Origin: Limnephilus marmoratus
Lineage: Eukaryota; Arthropoda; Insecta; Trichoptera; Limnephilidae
NCBI GenBank assembly: GCA_917880885.1
Contig: OU862915.1
Coordinates: 35,100,676 to 35,164,675, forward strand
DNA length: 64,000 nucleotides
Direction: 5' to 3'
Both the position numbers and the translations under genes were made by a program. Under the pieces are notes generated by a model. It had not been told where the DNA came from. It worked only from the letters and a program-made list of their open reading frames with translations, and searched no databases. This document shows, one piece after another, positions 43,300 through 53,889 of this stretch (its first letter is position 1; every line of letters begins with the position of its first letter).

Positions 43300-43935
43300 T
43301 TTAGCAAACCACTTTCATGTTCAGTATGCATCTTTTGTATAGCCCACTCGATTATATCCCAATCGCGGGAAGACCATACCAATGTGTGCACAGCAACATA
43401 ACTCAAATTGTTGTATATCTGCGCCTTAAACGGGAAACCGTTTACGTGTTTGTACTGCAACCTTCTATTAGAGAAAGATCACATCTTTGGTTATGAACCA
43501 CTTCAATGCAATGTATGCAACTTCGACCATGTGGCGACTATCGGAAGTGTCCCAAGCTGGAAAACAATTCCAATGTCATGACTTCTGTCCTCTCCCTAGA
43601 GGTTGGATCTGTGTCGCGCTACTGGAAAACCGTCTCCATGTTTGTACTGCAACTACTAATTTACAAAATTTTATCCGTGGTTTTTTCAGCAAACCACTTT
43701 CATGTTCGGTATGCATATATTGTTAGGGCCACTCCAGGGCCTCTCACAAGGGAAAAACCATACCAATGTGTACACTGCACCATAATTTAAGTTTTTCTAT
43801 AACTGCGCCTTAAACGGAAAACCGTTTGCATGTGTCTACTGCAACCTCCTGTTAGAGAAATAAAACACATCATTGGTTTTGAACCACTTCATTGTAATGT
43901 ATGCAACTTAGGGTAGCGACTTTCGGATGTGTCCC
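43300..43935 (+). pseudogene. Decayed C2H2 zinc-finger array, plus strand
   Basis: Finger-start words recur in changing frames: KPLSCSVC (43310 and 43690), GRPYQCVH (43370), KPFTCLYCNLLLEK (43440), EPLQCNVCN (43500), KPYQCVHCTI (43755) and KPFACVYCNLLLEK (43830). KP-(Y/F)-x-C-x2-C is the linker and first cysteine pair of C2H2 fingers. The histidine halves are mostly lost and stops are frequent. It lies opposite in strand to the relic just upstream. The two together suggest an inverted pair of zinc-finger pseudogenes or one rearranged gene. Confidence 0.6.
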
Positions 43936-43954
43936 TAGCGGGAAGACCATTAAA

Positions 43955-44095
43955 TCTAATAATACAGGGAAAGATCGCCAGAAGTCGGGGGCCTGCAGGA
44001 AGGAGAACATCATGAGACGCAGTAAACAAAGTCCGCATAGCCAATATAATAGCCAACGTCCGTAACAACGGACAGAGCACGAGAAGAAGAATGGA
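43955..44095 (+). mobile_element. Short LINE C-terminal tail
   Basis: About 140 bp ending in AACGGACAGAGCACGAGAAGAAGAA resembles the 3' end of insect non-LTR elements, with VRIANIIANVRNNGQ in one frame. The evidence is a tail pattern only. Confidence 0.35.
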
Positions 44096-44099
44096 GATT

Positions 44100-44500
44100 A
44101 ATAATATTAACTAAAAAGTACTTATTTTATGTATATTTATTTTTTTCCCAGAATGCCTCCCTAAATCAAAAGTCTACATGTCCGTCAGAAATTCAATACT
44201 ATTTGCAAGGCATTATATTTATAATATAACAGATGAAACTTTATATGCTCAAAGTTCTTTACGATTGAAAAGGTTTATTATAAGAAATTTATTAATTAGA
44301 CAGATAATTTAGTGAACGTAGTAGAGTGTGAACTCTTTGTTCCAGCCGTGTTAACAGGAAAGTTAAACATTCGTCAAACTTCAACTAGCATTTGCGCCTA
44401 AATGGTACCTATGGTAAAATAACACGTAAAAAAATTATATGAAACTTTATGCAAAATATTTTAATACTGAAAAACAATATTTTTTTTACATTTACTTCAT
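44100..44500. other. No recognised feature
   Basis: AT-rich DNA without identifiable content. Confidence 0.35.
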
Positions 44501-44504
44501 TTTT

Positions 44505-44716
44505 CACAAGAGCACGGATCGTTCCTACTACTCGTTCTTTAGTTCAACAGCTGTGGAACATTTGCCCGTTTCTGCGTTTCCTCCCTCCTACAGCTTTACA
44601 TATTCACTCCTTCCTCTCCACAAAAAGACCCCTTCACACAGCATTCCCAAAGATAAGTGCTTTGAGGGAAAATATTTTCCTCAGGGTTTTCTGTTTGAAG
44701 TTAATGAAAAAAATTA
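44505..44716 (+). mobile_element. LINE-B copy 2 (3' end)
   Basis: Short copy with the C-terminal words STAVEHLPVSAFPPSYS and the shared tail. Its tail is informative: the outer stem is CTTCACACAG (44632-44641) against CTGTTTGAAG (44691-44700). The third pair has changed from C-G to T-A relative to other copies, while one other pair is broken. The inner stem CTTTGAGG/CCTCAGGG is kept through G-U pairs. Confidence 0.8.
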
Positions 44717-45435
44717 TCAAGTACAATTACAATCCAATGATGGTAGTCTCTCAACCGGCGTTGCTAAGGGCACGTTCCACCCTGCAAAGAAGTGCAAATA
44801 AACAGTATTTTATTTCGGTTACAAACCCACTTTCTTGATTTTAAAGAATCGATATTTTTTTTGGTTTATTCGCGTCGCTGATTTTGCCAAAAATAAGATA
44901 AATACGTTTCTTGGCATTGTCTCATGGTCACGACCTGCTGCGGTTTGCGATCTATCTCACCGGAATTTCAATCAGAGGTTTAAAAGCTGGAGAAGAATCT
45001 AACACATTACTCTCACGACATTCTGACTGCAGTTCTATTTCTCCGTCCATGTCAAATTTTATACTTTGTCTTGAAGAGTTTTAATTTCCATGTACTTTCA
45101 ATTTATACAGGTACTAAAATGTAAGATTTTATTAGGTGGGGGTAGTGAAGGGGTGATTTTTGAGAATAGTGAGAGGAGTTAATATAACATGGAAACATTG
45201 TCAATAAGAGTAATTTAAAGGGTGTATTATTTTGTTAACTTATTTTTTTTGTTTCTTTAATTTTTATTGTTTATTTCTGTAGTTTCTAGAGCACACACAT
45301 TACAACATGTATGTACATTTGAACGTATTACTTGGTTTTTCCTCTGTTGAAGCTTTTACCTGTCCGTATTAAATGATTAGCAAACTCGGAATAGCTGTAT
45401 TTCGTAAGCAGTGTTTATGTTCCCCGATTCTAGTC
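44717..45435. other. Unassigned, with a dispersed repeat at 45125-45235
   Basis: The block TTAGGTGGGGGTAGTG, then GAGGAGTTAATATAACATGG is a diverged copy of that at 33105-33255. Nothing else recognised. Confidence 0.4.
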
Positions 45436-45439
45436 TTAA

Positions 45440-45570
45440 AATTTAATAAATAAATCACGTGTACCCCCTACCTTCAGCCTCACAACATACCCCATTGGGG
45501 ATGCCATAGTCTCACTGGCTCCAGACGGGAGCAGTTGGGACTCTTGTGCGGTATTCGTATAAAAAATAAA
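45440..45570 (+). mobile_element. SINE-C tail
   Basis: CCTCACAACATACCCC, ATTGGGGATGCCATAGTCTC, CCAGACGGGAGCAGTTGGG and ACTCTTGTGCGGTATTCGTA followed by an A-rich end match the tail of the copy at 56.0-56.1 kb. The body and head are absent. Confidence 0.7.
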
Positions 45571-46125
45571 AATAAAAGTATCTTCTTCTCCCTATTTTGG
45601 TGCCTATCCTACACTTTTTCCCAGGCGTATTACTAAAGGCCCAACCGATCCTTTCCAGTTGCTTCTCCCAGCTTTGCAAACTTCCCAAGAAAGCAAATTA
45701 ATTTTCGAATATATCCAAAATAAAGGCCGTATAAAAGATGACTTAAAAATAATCCTTACTAATTTTTGCCCGATTTTAACATCTAATTAATTACTCTCTG
45801 TGATCGGTATGAACAGTTATGCTTTAAAACTAGCAAGTACCCTATACGCGTTGAAATGCCACTTGAAGGAAGAAAATATTTACGTTTTTAAAGTGCTTTG
45901 GGATTCACAATATTTTTGGTTTTCCATCCGGTGAGTATACCAACAAATCACAAGGTTTTAAGGCACTTGAGCAGGCCACATACTTTGTCCGCATGTGAAA
46001 CTGGGGTTCTCCAAATTTACCCCCTGCCATCCCCTACCGCTATTATTTCTCCTTTGCAAGCCCACGCGCATTTTTCAAACAACTCGCGCACTACCTTTTG
46101 TAAAATGATTAAACAGTTTTTATAA
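45571..46125. other. No recognised feature
   Basis: A 75-codon frame at 45898 gives no family signal. Confidence 0.35.
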
Positions 46126-46335
46126 CGCCAGAGCGCTCCATTACACATAGAACCTTTTGAGGCCGCGCACACTGCAAATCATCATAGTTTCATCACAACC
46201 GGATGAATGCCAAATATTAATTATGAAAAATATTTTCATAACGCCAAAACTCATCATTATATATATGAAAAACCCTCACAGGCGTGCGCATAACAAGTTT
46301 CATCGCAATCGGATGAATGGTAAAGGATACGGCAT
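46118..46335 (+). repeat. Imperfect ~110-bp tandem repeat
   Basis: Two diverged units each begin CATAACGCCA and end in a GTTTCATC-CAA-CGGATGAATG word. The latter also appears on the minus strand near 370. It is probably part of an unnamed dispersed repeat. Confidence 0.55.
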
Positions 46336-46744
46336 AATATGAACTAACAAAAAACTTCTATGGACAACTGAAATCAATCAACAGCTGATTCTGACAGATC
46401 CAAATTTAATTGGCAAAGTAGTGACATTTTAGCACATTAATAGACTAATCATAGTCGAAACACTTAAAACAGTGAAACATTAAGCAAAATAACAGTTTAT
46501 TTCATAGTGGTAGTGAAAAATAACTCTGTATCTTGCACTGAAAAATTACTACAATTTACTGTCATTGTTAACCATAGACAATTTATGTTTTGAATTTTTG
46601 AATTTGAATTTGAATTTTCAAATCCTTGAATTTGTTCAAAGGTGTTTTGAAGTCATAGACAAATAAGTAAAGTTATAATCATTTTTAACCAAACGGGTAT
46701 TTCTGAACAACCGCAAGAAACCTACCCACAAACAAAGAAATAAA

Positions 46745-47572
46745 ATGTCTAAATCACGCAAGGTTTGCAGTGCAAAGAAAGCGGCTTCCTCACCTCTAGC
46801 AACCCCGCTCGGCCCTATGGATTCACCATCGGCGCATCAGTCAAAAATAAATATTGACACTGGCTCGCTCATCAATTTTTTTGAGTCGAAACTCGAAACC
46901 ATGCGGACTGAAAACAAGAAAGCAATTGATGCAGTTCAGCTAAAATTAGATGCGCTATCTAATGAATGGAAGGAGCAGTACGCAAAAATTCTGGAAAGTG
47001 TGAGCATTCTCCAAGAAGAAAACACCAATCTCCGGCAAGAAGTCCAGTCACTCCGAGATGCACACGATGAAATGGAGCAGCTCAGTAGGATGTGCAACAT
47101 TGACATCCATGGCATTCCCGAGGCAAAGGGCGAAAATTTAATCACCCTAATAGATAAAATAGGATCCAAAATTAACGTCCCGCTTCCAAGTAGCTATGTG
47201 GTGTCAGCGCACCGCGTCGCTCGCGGTCACTCGTCGCCCTCCAACCGTCCACGCAACATTGTCATACAGCTCTCCACAAAGCGTCTCCGTGATGATGTCA
47301 TCGCTGCGGCAAGGACTCGCCGCGGCCTCACCACGGAACAATTAGTACTTGGTGCTCCAACCACCAATTTTTATATTAACGAGCACCTGACATTAAAAAA
47401 TAAAATACTTTTTGCGAAAACCCGAACCGCAGGAAAAGCCAGCGGCTTTAAATACATATGGGTGCGGAACGGCAGTATTCTAGTGAAGAGGAACGATCTC
47501 TCGAGGGTAGTCACCATTCGTCGTGAGGAAGACCTTCAAAAAATCATCACACATGATCATCAAAACATATGA
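46745..47572 (+). CDS. LINE ORF1 protein, intact (275 aa)
   Basis: ORF1 proteins of this type bind the element RNA and act as chaperones in the ribonucleoprotein. Residues 1-35 are basic and low complexity. Residues about 40-115 show heptad-like charge patterning with ESKLETMRTENKKAI and QEENTNLRQEVQSLRDAHDE, a likely coiled coil. The globular part follows: IDIHGIPEAKGENLITLID (about 118-136), SAHRVARG, RPRNIVIQLSTKRLRDDVI and YINEHLTLKNKILFAKTR. It closes with KYIWVRNGSILVKR near residue 245. This order is like the FP/L1-ORF1-type fold found in CR1 and Jockey relatives. The start chosen is the first ATG in frame, in context AAAATGT. There is no CCHC knuckle. The frame is intact, which supports recent activity. 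Confidence 0.85.
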   Translation: MSKSRKVCSAKKAASSPLATPLGPMDSPSAHQSKINIDTGSLINFFESKLETMRTENKKAIDAVQLKLDALSNEWKEQYAKILESVSILQEENTNLRQEVQSLRDAHDEMEQLSRMCNIDIHGIPEAKGENLITLIDKIGSKINVPLPSSYVVSAHRVARGHSSPSNRPRNIVIQLSTKRLRDDVIAAARTRRGLTTEQLVLGAPTTNFYINEHLTLKNKILFAKTRTAGKASGFKYIWVRNGSILVKRNDLSRVVTIRREEDLQKIITHDHQNI

Positions 47573-47883
47573 CTCCTACCACAAAGGTGTTACTGCTGTC
47601 ATCAATGCCCGTTTTCTCCCAATTTTCTCCACCCTTGCTTATTTATTTGTTTTTTTCAAAACTATTTTATATTTCTGTTTACTGCGCAAAACCCCTATAA
47701 CTTTATACCAATATCATGTTTCTTGCATATTAATTCACTTTGTAAAATGTTAACATATCTTATACTCCTTAATCTAATGAGTAATCTATGTTTTATATGT
47801 AACTTCGATACCTTGTATGTCCCACATAACGTATCACTCCCGCGATTGTGGAATAAGTCAAAAGACACTCTTACTCTGGTGAA

Positions 47884-50744
47884 ATGATCTCATCATCTAT
47901 CTCCGTTTACTACCAGAACTGTGGTGGTATTAGGACCAAAACTCAGGGGCTATTAACTAATATATTATCGAATAATTATGACGTTATAGTGCTAGTTGAA
48001 ACATGGCTTGTAGCAAGTGTAAATACGGCTGAATTCATAGATTCGCGATACACGGTGCTCAGACGAGATAGGGACCGTATACTTACTCGTAAGATGGACG
48101 GAGGCGATGTGCTGATAGCAGTGCGCAAAGAGCTCGCAGCTTCCCGGCTCGATGACTGGAAAAACAGTCAAATTGAACAAATCTTCGTATCTATTCCGGT
48201 AAGGTCTTTCAATCTTATCATATGTGCAGTATACATACCTCCTGTCTCACCACCAACGATTTATGATATTTTCTCCAAAAACTTGGAATCTGTATATTCA
48301 TCTGAGCCAAATAATATGTTTTGTGTAATAGGAGATATGAACCTACCTTCTCTTACTTGGTCATTTTCTGAAGGCTGCAGTCAAGGTCTTGCCTCCTTAA
48401 ACACGGCTGCATCGCAAAATTTGCTTCAAACAATGTCATTGATGAACTTGCACCAATATAATTGTATACCTAACCATAATGAAAAATACTTAGACCTCAT
48501 ATTCTATAGTCGCGAAACAAATGTTACACGTAGCAACAACCCTATGCTTTCAGAGGACAGACACCACCCAGCCCTTGAATTTGACATATCCCCCGCTCAA
48601 CCAAAAATCAATAACAAAAAAGAGCGTAGGCGCAATTTCAGGAAAGCTGATTATACTCAGATTAATAACGACATTAATTGTATTGATTGGTTATCTGAAA
48701 CCGCAAATTTATCAGCCGAAGAAGCAGTAAATCGATTCTATTTAATAATGAACAATGTAATTGATAAGTTTATTCCAGTATTGGCACGACGAAATGACAA
48801 ATTCCCCGTATGGTTTACTCCCGAACTTATTAACTTATCACGAAAAAAAGATAAATTTTGGCTCAAATGGAAGACATATAAAGGTCTTTCTGACTATCGT
48901 AAATTTTCCTTCTAACGTGCTACGTACAAAAAATTGGCTAGTGAATCTCGAAAGTTATTTTTCGACAACATCGAAAGTTCATTGCAAAATAATATTAAAT
49001 GTTTTTGGTCATACATATCCTCATTAAAATCATCTGATGGATATCCTGCTACTATGTCCTTCGAAGGGCGCAAATCTAATGATGCCCAAGAAATCTGTAA
49101 TATGTTCTCTGAGTTCTTCAAGTCAACATTTGAACCCTCCTCTACCAATGACTCAATTAACATTGACCAACTTGAGGCCGTTCAGGACTTTGGACTTACG
49201 CACATTCAAACCATTGAACTAACGGAACAAGAAGTGCAATCAAGTTTAAAGTCATTAGATATAAACAAAGGTGCGGGTCACGATGGAATACCGGCGTTTT
49301 TCCTCAGATCTGCTGCGTCGTCACTGTATGTTCCACTTACCATAATATTTAATAAATGCCTGAGTGACGGGGTTTTCCCTGATAGGTGGAAGTTGGCTTA
49401 TATTATACCAGTCCATAAGGGTGACTCACGTCAAAAAGTCGAAAACTATAGGCCAATATCCATTCTCTGGGCGATCCCTAAACTCTTGGAAAGACTTGTC
49501 CATGATAATATATATCCCCAGATTGCCGCCCAAATTACGGAACAACAATACGGGTTTGTAAAAGGCAAATCTACCATGAGTAATTTACTAATTTACTCAA
49601 ATTTCTTATTCACTAGCATGGATCGAGGCCACCAGGTAGATGCAATATACTGCGATTTCAAAAAAGCTTTCGACAAGGTTGACCACCTTATTCTTATTAA
49701 AAAAATTATGTTCAACGGAATTAGGGGAAATTTATTACGTTGGTTTTTCTCATACTTGACAAAAAGACAGCAAACTGTATCATTACGAGGACATACTTCT
49801 ACGTGGGAACCAGTTACTTCTGGCGTACCACAGGGGTCAATCCTGGGCCCGCTGTTATTTATCCTTTTTATTAACACTGTTACTAAATGTTTTATGCATT
49901 GTTTATTTCTTTTGTACGCCGATGATATAAAAATATTTGCCATTGTTAGGAATTTAAACGATTGTCTGCTCATCCAAAGCGACTTAGTAAGGTTCGAAGC
50001 ATTTTGTAATGAAAACAAAATTTACCTAAGTTACAAAAAATGTAAACAAATAAGCTTCACTAAAAATCACAACGCTATTATATACAATTATTTTATTGGT
50101 AACTATTTACTAGAGCGCGTTTACTGTATAAAAGATCTAGGCGTACTTTTTGATTCTAAACTCCATTTCGATGCGCACATTGAGAATATTGTGAATAAAT
50201 TTAGGATTTTATTTTGCTAGGATTTGTCATCAGGAACAGCCGTGAATTTCGAAAACCTGAAACTTATCTTATACATGAAACTTATACTTTACTACACACT
50301 GGTCCGTTCTCAACTTGAATACTGCACCTCCATATGGACACCACTTTACGGTGTCTATAAAGACAACATTGAAAGTATTCAAAAGAAATTTCTGCAGTAC
50401 CTCAATTACAGAATGAGCGCACCTAAACGGGGGTACATAAATATGCTCTCGAATTATAACGTCTCGACCTCATGACGCTTTATAAAATCTGCAATAACGT
50501 TATCGACTGTCCTGACCTACTGAAACTAATAAACTTCAAAATACCACCCAGAGTAACAAGGCTTAACGACTTATTCCACATTAGCCGGACGCGTACAAAT
50601 GCTGGTGTCAGGGATCCAATCAGAAGAATGTGCGAATCGTTTAATCAAAATCAAAACCTCAAGGATTCCGACTTATTTTTTGATACACGCAGTACTTTTA
50701 GTAGAAAATTGAAGGCTGTTTTCCTACAAAGTACAATAACTTAG
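47884..50744 (+). pseudogene. LINE ORF2: endonuclease-reverse transcriptase, disrupted
   Basis: Residues 1-235 form the AP-endonuclease-like domain: YYQNCGGIRTK with N12, LVETWL with E39, VIGDMNLPSLTW with D151 and N153, and EDRHHPALEF near 224-233. That last motif replaces the usual SDH. A TAA at 48913-48915 interrupts between KFSF and RATYKK; the same frame then reopens. The reverse transcriptase runs from 48934: NKGAGHDGIPAFFLR, YIIPVHKGDSRQKVENYRPIS, QYGFVKGKST, YCDFKKAFDKVDH, SGVPQGSILGPLLF and the catalytic LLYADDIKIF. A TAG at 50218-50220 is accompanied by small indels (GFVIRNSREF is in another frame). Another frameshift at about 50475 leads to the last 90 codons, ending FSRKLKAVFLQ. 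All catalytic residues are present, and only three or four lesions separate it from an open frame. Confidence 0.85.
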
Positions 50745-51137
50745 ACGTTGGCTTGGTTTATAATTTTAACTACCTTTCTTTTTTAAATTTCTGTATGACA
50801 TTATTTTTTATCTATATATATTTTTGGTCTTAACATCAAAATTTTTCCAAAAACAATTTGTAAACTTTTATAAGGATATTGCGCATTTTTTCATCTCTCT
50901 ATTTGTAAAATAATATTTACTTATGTATATGCATACCTCCGTCTTTTCCGTATTTAAAGGAAAAAATATTTGTATATGTTTAGAATGTTAATTCATGAGA
51001 AATAGTTTGGATGCAGGTGAATTCTCTATTAATTGTTTTGTATATTCTTGTTAATTAACATCTGTATCTGTATTTTCTCCTTAATAAAAAAAAAAAAAAA
51101 TAAATAAATAATTAAATAAAAAAAATAAAGAAGCATC

Positions 51138-51440
51138 AATTTGGGAGGCGGGAATGGGTACCTCCGCCTCGGGAACTATTATTGGATAACCAACACATCT
51201 GGCATAGGTTATCCCAAGTGGTTCGCTACGTTTGGTGATTTAGCAGGGGTGTCCGGATTCATGGGGTGAGGTATGTCTAGGTCTTGGAGGCGGATGACCA
51301 GGTCCCACCGAACCACAGATTCCTACCCACCCTTAATTCCTTTTCCTTCCCAGAACTCTCCTCTCCTTCCTTTGTTTAAAAAAAACCTCCACACAGCATC
51401 CCCAAAGATGATACAGGCCCTGAGGGAAATTATTTACCTC
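51138..51440 (+). mobile_element. SINE-A copy 10, 3'-truncated
   Basis: Short-form copy starting AATTTGGGAGGCGGG. It is conserved to CCCTGAGGGAAATTATTT and then ends, losing the 3' arms of both stems and the A tail. It lies about 20 bp after the LINE tail. Confidence 0.8.
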
Positions 51441-52190
51441 TAATCTGGGTAATAAAGCTTTAAACAATACACATAGTACACCAGAATACCGTGTGAAAAT
51501 AAAAAAAAAATAATCACTTACAAAATTCAAAGCAATTTGAACGACTACACCTAGAAGTAGCTTCGTTTCATTATAATATTATTTTTTTATTGTTTTTAAA
51601 TTTTATAAACTCTATCTGGAAAATATCTAACTTATTTTACAGGAAAAATGAAATTTTAAAAACTTCCTTAGATACGGTTTTATTCGTGGAATTTTACAGT
51701 CTTACAAAAAGAATTACTTTATAAATGCTCTTAACCATATTTTTAGGTATGTATTTGTCCTGTTTATATAATTTCCTAGAATACATTTAGTCGTTATTAT
51801 GAAATGACATCACCATTTACATGTTTAAAGTTTTTACCATCAAAGATTTCATTGAAAACATAAACAAGCTCCGAAATAATAAGAAGGGCTGCGTCATCCA
51901 AAAAGCAGCTACGACTCAATATTTTTTATTTGTCGTGATAAAGTTCAAGGGTGTACAGAGTTCTCGTTGGAAAATAAATCACAGGATGGGACTTAGGAAA
52001 ATAATACTAGACCCATGAATTATTATTTTGATGTTATTAAAGTTTTAAAGTTTAACGTTTTTATCAGTAATAAAAAAATATTAAAGTTGACATATAATTT
52101 TTGTGCAGTTAAACACACGTTTTTTTATTTATTATTAATAATAATAAAAACATATACTTTTGAATGTAGCTATAACTTTGTGGTTATCCA
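51441..52190. other. AT-rich DNA, no recognised feature
   Basis: Frames at 51821-52018 and 52015-52200 are AT-driven and carry no motif. Confidence 0.35.
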
Positions 52191-52231
52191 TTATAGATAA
52201 ATGAAACAATTTTGTATCATAGTAACATATC

Positions 52232-52259
52232 CTGATGAAGACAACATTGTTGTCGAAAC
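52232..52259 (+). ncRNA. Hammerhead-ribozyme-like core, canonical
   Basis: CTGATGA (52232-52238), a perfect 6-bp stem II GACAAC/GTTGTC (52240-52245 with 52249-52254) closed by an ATT loop, then GAAAC (52255-52259). This is the best match to the hammerhead consensus in the window. Downstream stem III would be very short, as in Penelope-associated minimal hammerheads. Confidence 0.65.
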
Positions 52260-52354
52260 ATGTTGATATTGTTTTAAATATAGTGGTTTTATACAAAGTA
52301 ATAAGTTATTCATTATATGAAACAATTTTACTTCGTTTGAACCACTTTTTTATT

Positions 52355-52381
52355 CTGAAGAAGGAACGGTCGTTCTGAAAC
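52355..52381 (+). ncRNA. Hammerhead-ribozyme-like core
   Basis: CTGAAGA (52355-52361), stem II GAACG/CGTTC (52364-52368 with 52371-52375) with a two-base loop, then GAAAC (52377-52381) followed by CGGTCGG. The last word is also present at the Penelope ends at 31430 and 34372. Confidence 0.55.
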
Positions 52382-52443
52382 CGGTCGGATTTACTCAAAT
52401 ATAAAAGTGGTTCAAACAAAGTTAAATTGTTTAATTTATCTAT

Positions 52444-52685
52444 GAAAACATGCATTTATTAACAGATTTCATTCATTTTTTTAGTTATTATTGATTAAAT
52501 TGACAAAAGGTCAGTACTATGCGTTCAGAAGTTCTCCTGGAATGCAGCTGATTTTCAGCAGTGTCTCTAACATACAAGTAATACAATATACATACAAAAA
52601 ATTCGATCAAATCTTTAATAAAAGGTACATAATAAAATATAAATAATGAAATGAAAAATAAAAAATCTTAGTGAAACCTTCAGAA
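52444..52685. other. No recognised feature
   Basis: AT-rich spacer. Confidence 0.3.
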
Positions 52686-52689
52686 TATT

Positions 52690-52870
52690 AAAGTAGACAA
52701 GAGTCGTGGGGCTACGAAGCACCGCACAAAGAGGACACCGATTATACTATCATTCTCTCGTAGGATAAATCCTATATATGTATGTGTGTTGTCTCTTTTT
52801 AGTGTCGCTATTTTTATCGCGTTTAAAATCACAACGGTGTTAAGAAGTGTTTACTTAAAATCATATAAAT
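52690..52870 (+). repeat. Dispersed repeat D, copy 1
   Basis: AGACAAGAGTCGTGGGG, ACGAAGCACCG, ATCATTCTCTCGTAGG, TCTCTTTTTAGTGTCGCT and a GGTGTTAAGAAGTGTTTAC word recur in order at 54450-54970, where a SINE interrupts them. The class of this repeat is unknown. Confidence 0.6.
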
Positions 52871-53094
52871 CAAAATTTAAATTAAAGAAAAAAATTTAAA
52901 ATTCAAATAAATAAAGTTATAAATAAATAATATAATCAGGTAGGTATTCGTTTAATTGTAAATTCTGTCCATTAAGATATTGTGCGGTTGACTATGTAGT
53001 CAGCAACGATATCGATACACGAATGGACAGTGGTATTTCATTTCAAAGTTTGATGATAAATAGCTGATACTAGGTACCCTCAAACACAGCAGTT

Positions 53095-53335
53095 TTATGT
53101 TTGAGAAGAACGAGTAAATAGTCCCTTTGGCGAATACTGTGGCATGAGAGTCACGGGACCACAAACAGATAGGCAGGAACCTTTGAATTCATCAAAATGT
53201 ATTTTGTTTTTTTTTGCCGATGCCGATAGAGGTAATGAGAGATATGTTCGTGTCTGGAACAATCGGACTCTGGCATTTTGGACACGTTGTAATTGTTTTT
53301 GCGTTTTCTTTAATAAAGTGGAACCATACACTGTG
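53095..53335 (-). mobile_element. Small non-LTR reverse transcriptase fragment
   Basis: The minus strand reads YGSTLLKKTQKQLQRVQNAR, the connection segment of Jockey-group reverse transcriptases (YGxxL-KK-LQRxQN), then loses recognisable homology. Confidence 0.5.
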
Positions 53336-53447
53336 TCTCCTTAGTCCAACACTGAGAGGACAAAACTATCGGCCGATATAAGAATATACACTGTGTCTCC
53401 TTAGTCCAACACTGAGAGGACAAAACTATCGGCCGATATAAGAATAT
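53326..53447. repeat. Perfect 60-bp tandem duplication
   Basis: Two identical 60-bp units (period 60, from ATACACTGTGTCTCC to GATATAAGAATAT). Identity is complete, so the duplication is recent or an assembly artefact. Confidence 0.9.
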
Positions 53448-53461
53448 CTATAATATAGGAA

Positions 53462-53538
53462 GGCGCAAAACTACCGTTTTATTGTGAATCTTATTGTAAT
53501 GTGTAATAAGATTCAAACCATATCGATAGTTTTGCGCC
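53462..53538. mobile_element. 77-bp hairpin element
   Basis: Exact 12-bp inverted ends GGCGCAAAACTA and TAGTTTTGCGCC enclose 53 bp. Within these, AATCTTATT and AATAAGATT form a further stem. This looks like a tiny fold-back MITE lying just left of a larger one. No target duplication could be assigned. Confidence 0.5.
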
Positions 53539-53550
53539 ACCCTTCTTAAG

Positions 53551-53882
53551 CAGGGTGTTAAGGGACGTACTTGACTTACTTTAACCAGTGATTCCTGACA
53601 CTATTTGGAGTAAAAAATGTAAATAAAATTTTGATCTCCGGTGACAATTGTGATGTTTTTTTTTATTATTTTTATTTTTTACAAAAACATAAAAAATGGT
53701 AGGTGTTGAACAGTTGGAGGTGGGGTTAGGGGTTGGTCAGTTACTCGGCTGAGTAACCATGACTATGAAAACAAAATTGAAAAAAAATGTCACCGGAGAT
53801 CAAAATTTCATTCACATTTTTACTCCAAATAATGTCAGGATTCACTGGTTAAAGTAAGTCAAGTATGTCCCTTAGAACTCTG
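53551..53882. mobile_element. MITE with ~100-bp terminal inverted repeats
   Basis: Left CAGGGTGTTAAGGGACGTAC and right (reverse complement) CAGAGTTCTAAGGGACATAC start inverted repeats. These continue through TTGACTTACTTTAACCAGTG, TTTGGAGTAAAAA and TTTTGATCTCCGGTGACA. The middle is a short AT-rich spacer. A truncated copy lies at 28843. Superfamily not assignable without a clear target duplication. Confidence 0.8.
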
Positions 53883-53889
53883 CATGACA

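Larger units (their letters stand above)
46350..51115 (+). mobile_element. Nearly complete CR1/Jockey-group LINE
   Basis: A two-ORF non-LTR retrotransposon: a 5' UTR of uncertain start, ORF1 (46745-47572), a 311-bp spacer, ORF2 (47884-50744) with a few disruptions, and a 3' UTR ending in an A-rich tail near 51070-51120. The element integrates by target-primed reverse transcription using its apurinic endonuclease-like domain. It is the youngest and most complete autonomous-type element in the window, but ORF2 lesions make this copy unable to supply a full ORF2 protein. A SINE-A copy lies directly after the tail. No target duplication could be established. Confidence 0.85.
52194..52443 (+). mobile_element. 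Two nested Penelope-like terminal structures
   Basis: Outer arms TAGATAAATGAAACAATTTT (52194-52213) and AAATTGTTTAATTTATCTA (about 52425-52443) are inverted. Inside, AATTTTACTTCGTTTGAACC (52324) and GGTTCAAACAAAGTTAAATT (52409) form a second inverted pair. Each half carries its own hammerhead-like core. No coding remains between them, so this may be a pair of ends left from adjoining Penelope copies. Confidence 0.65.

Noticed and set aside
43487..43790. Two overlapping plus-strand frames at 43.5-43.8 kb as intact genes
   Set aside because: They cross several decayed zinc-finger words in different frames and show no complete finger.
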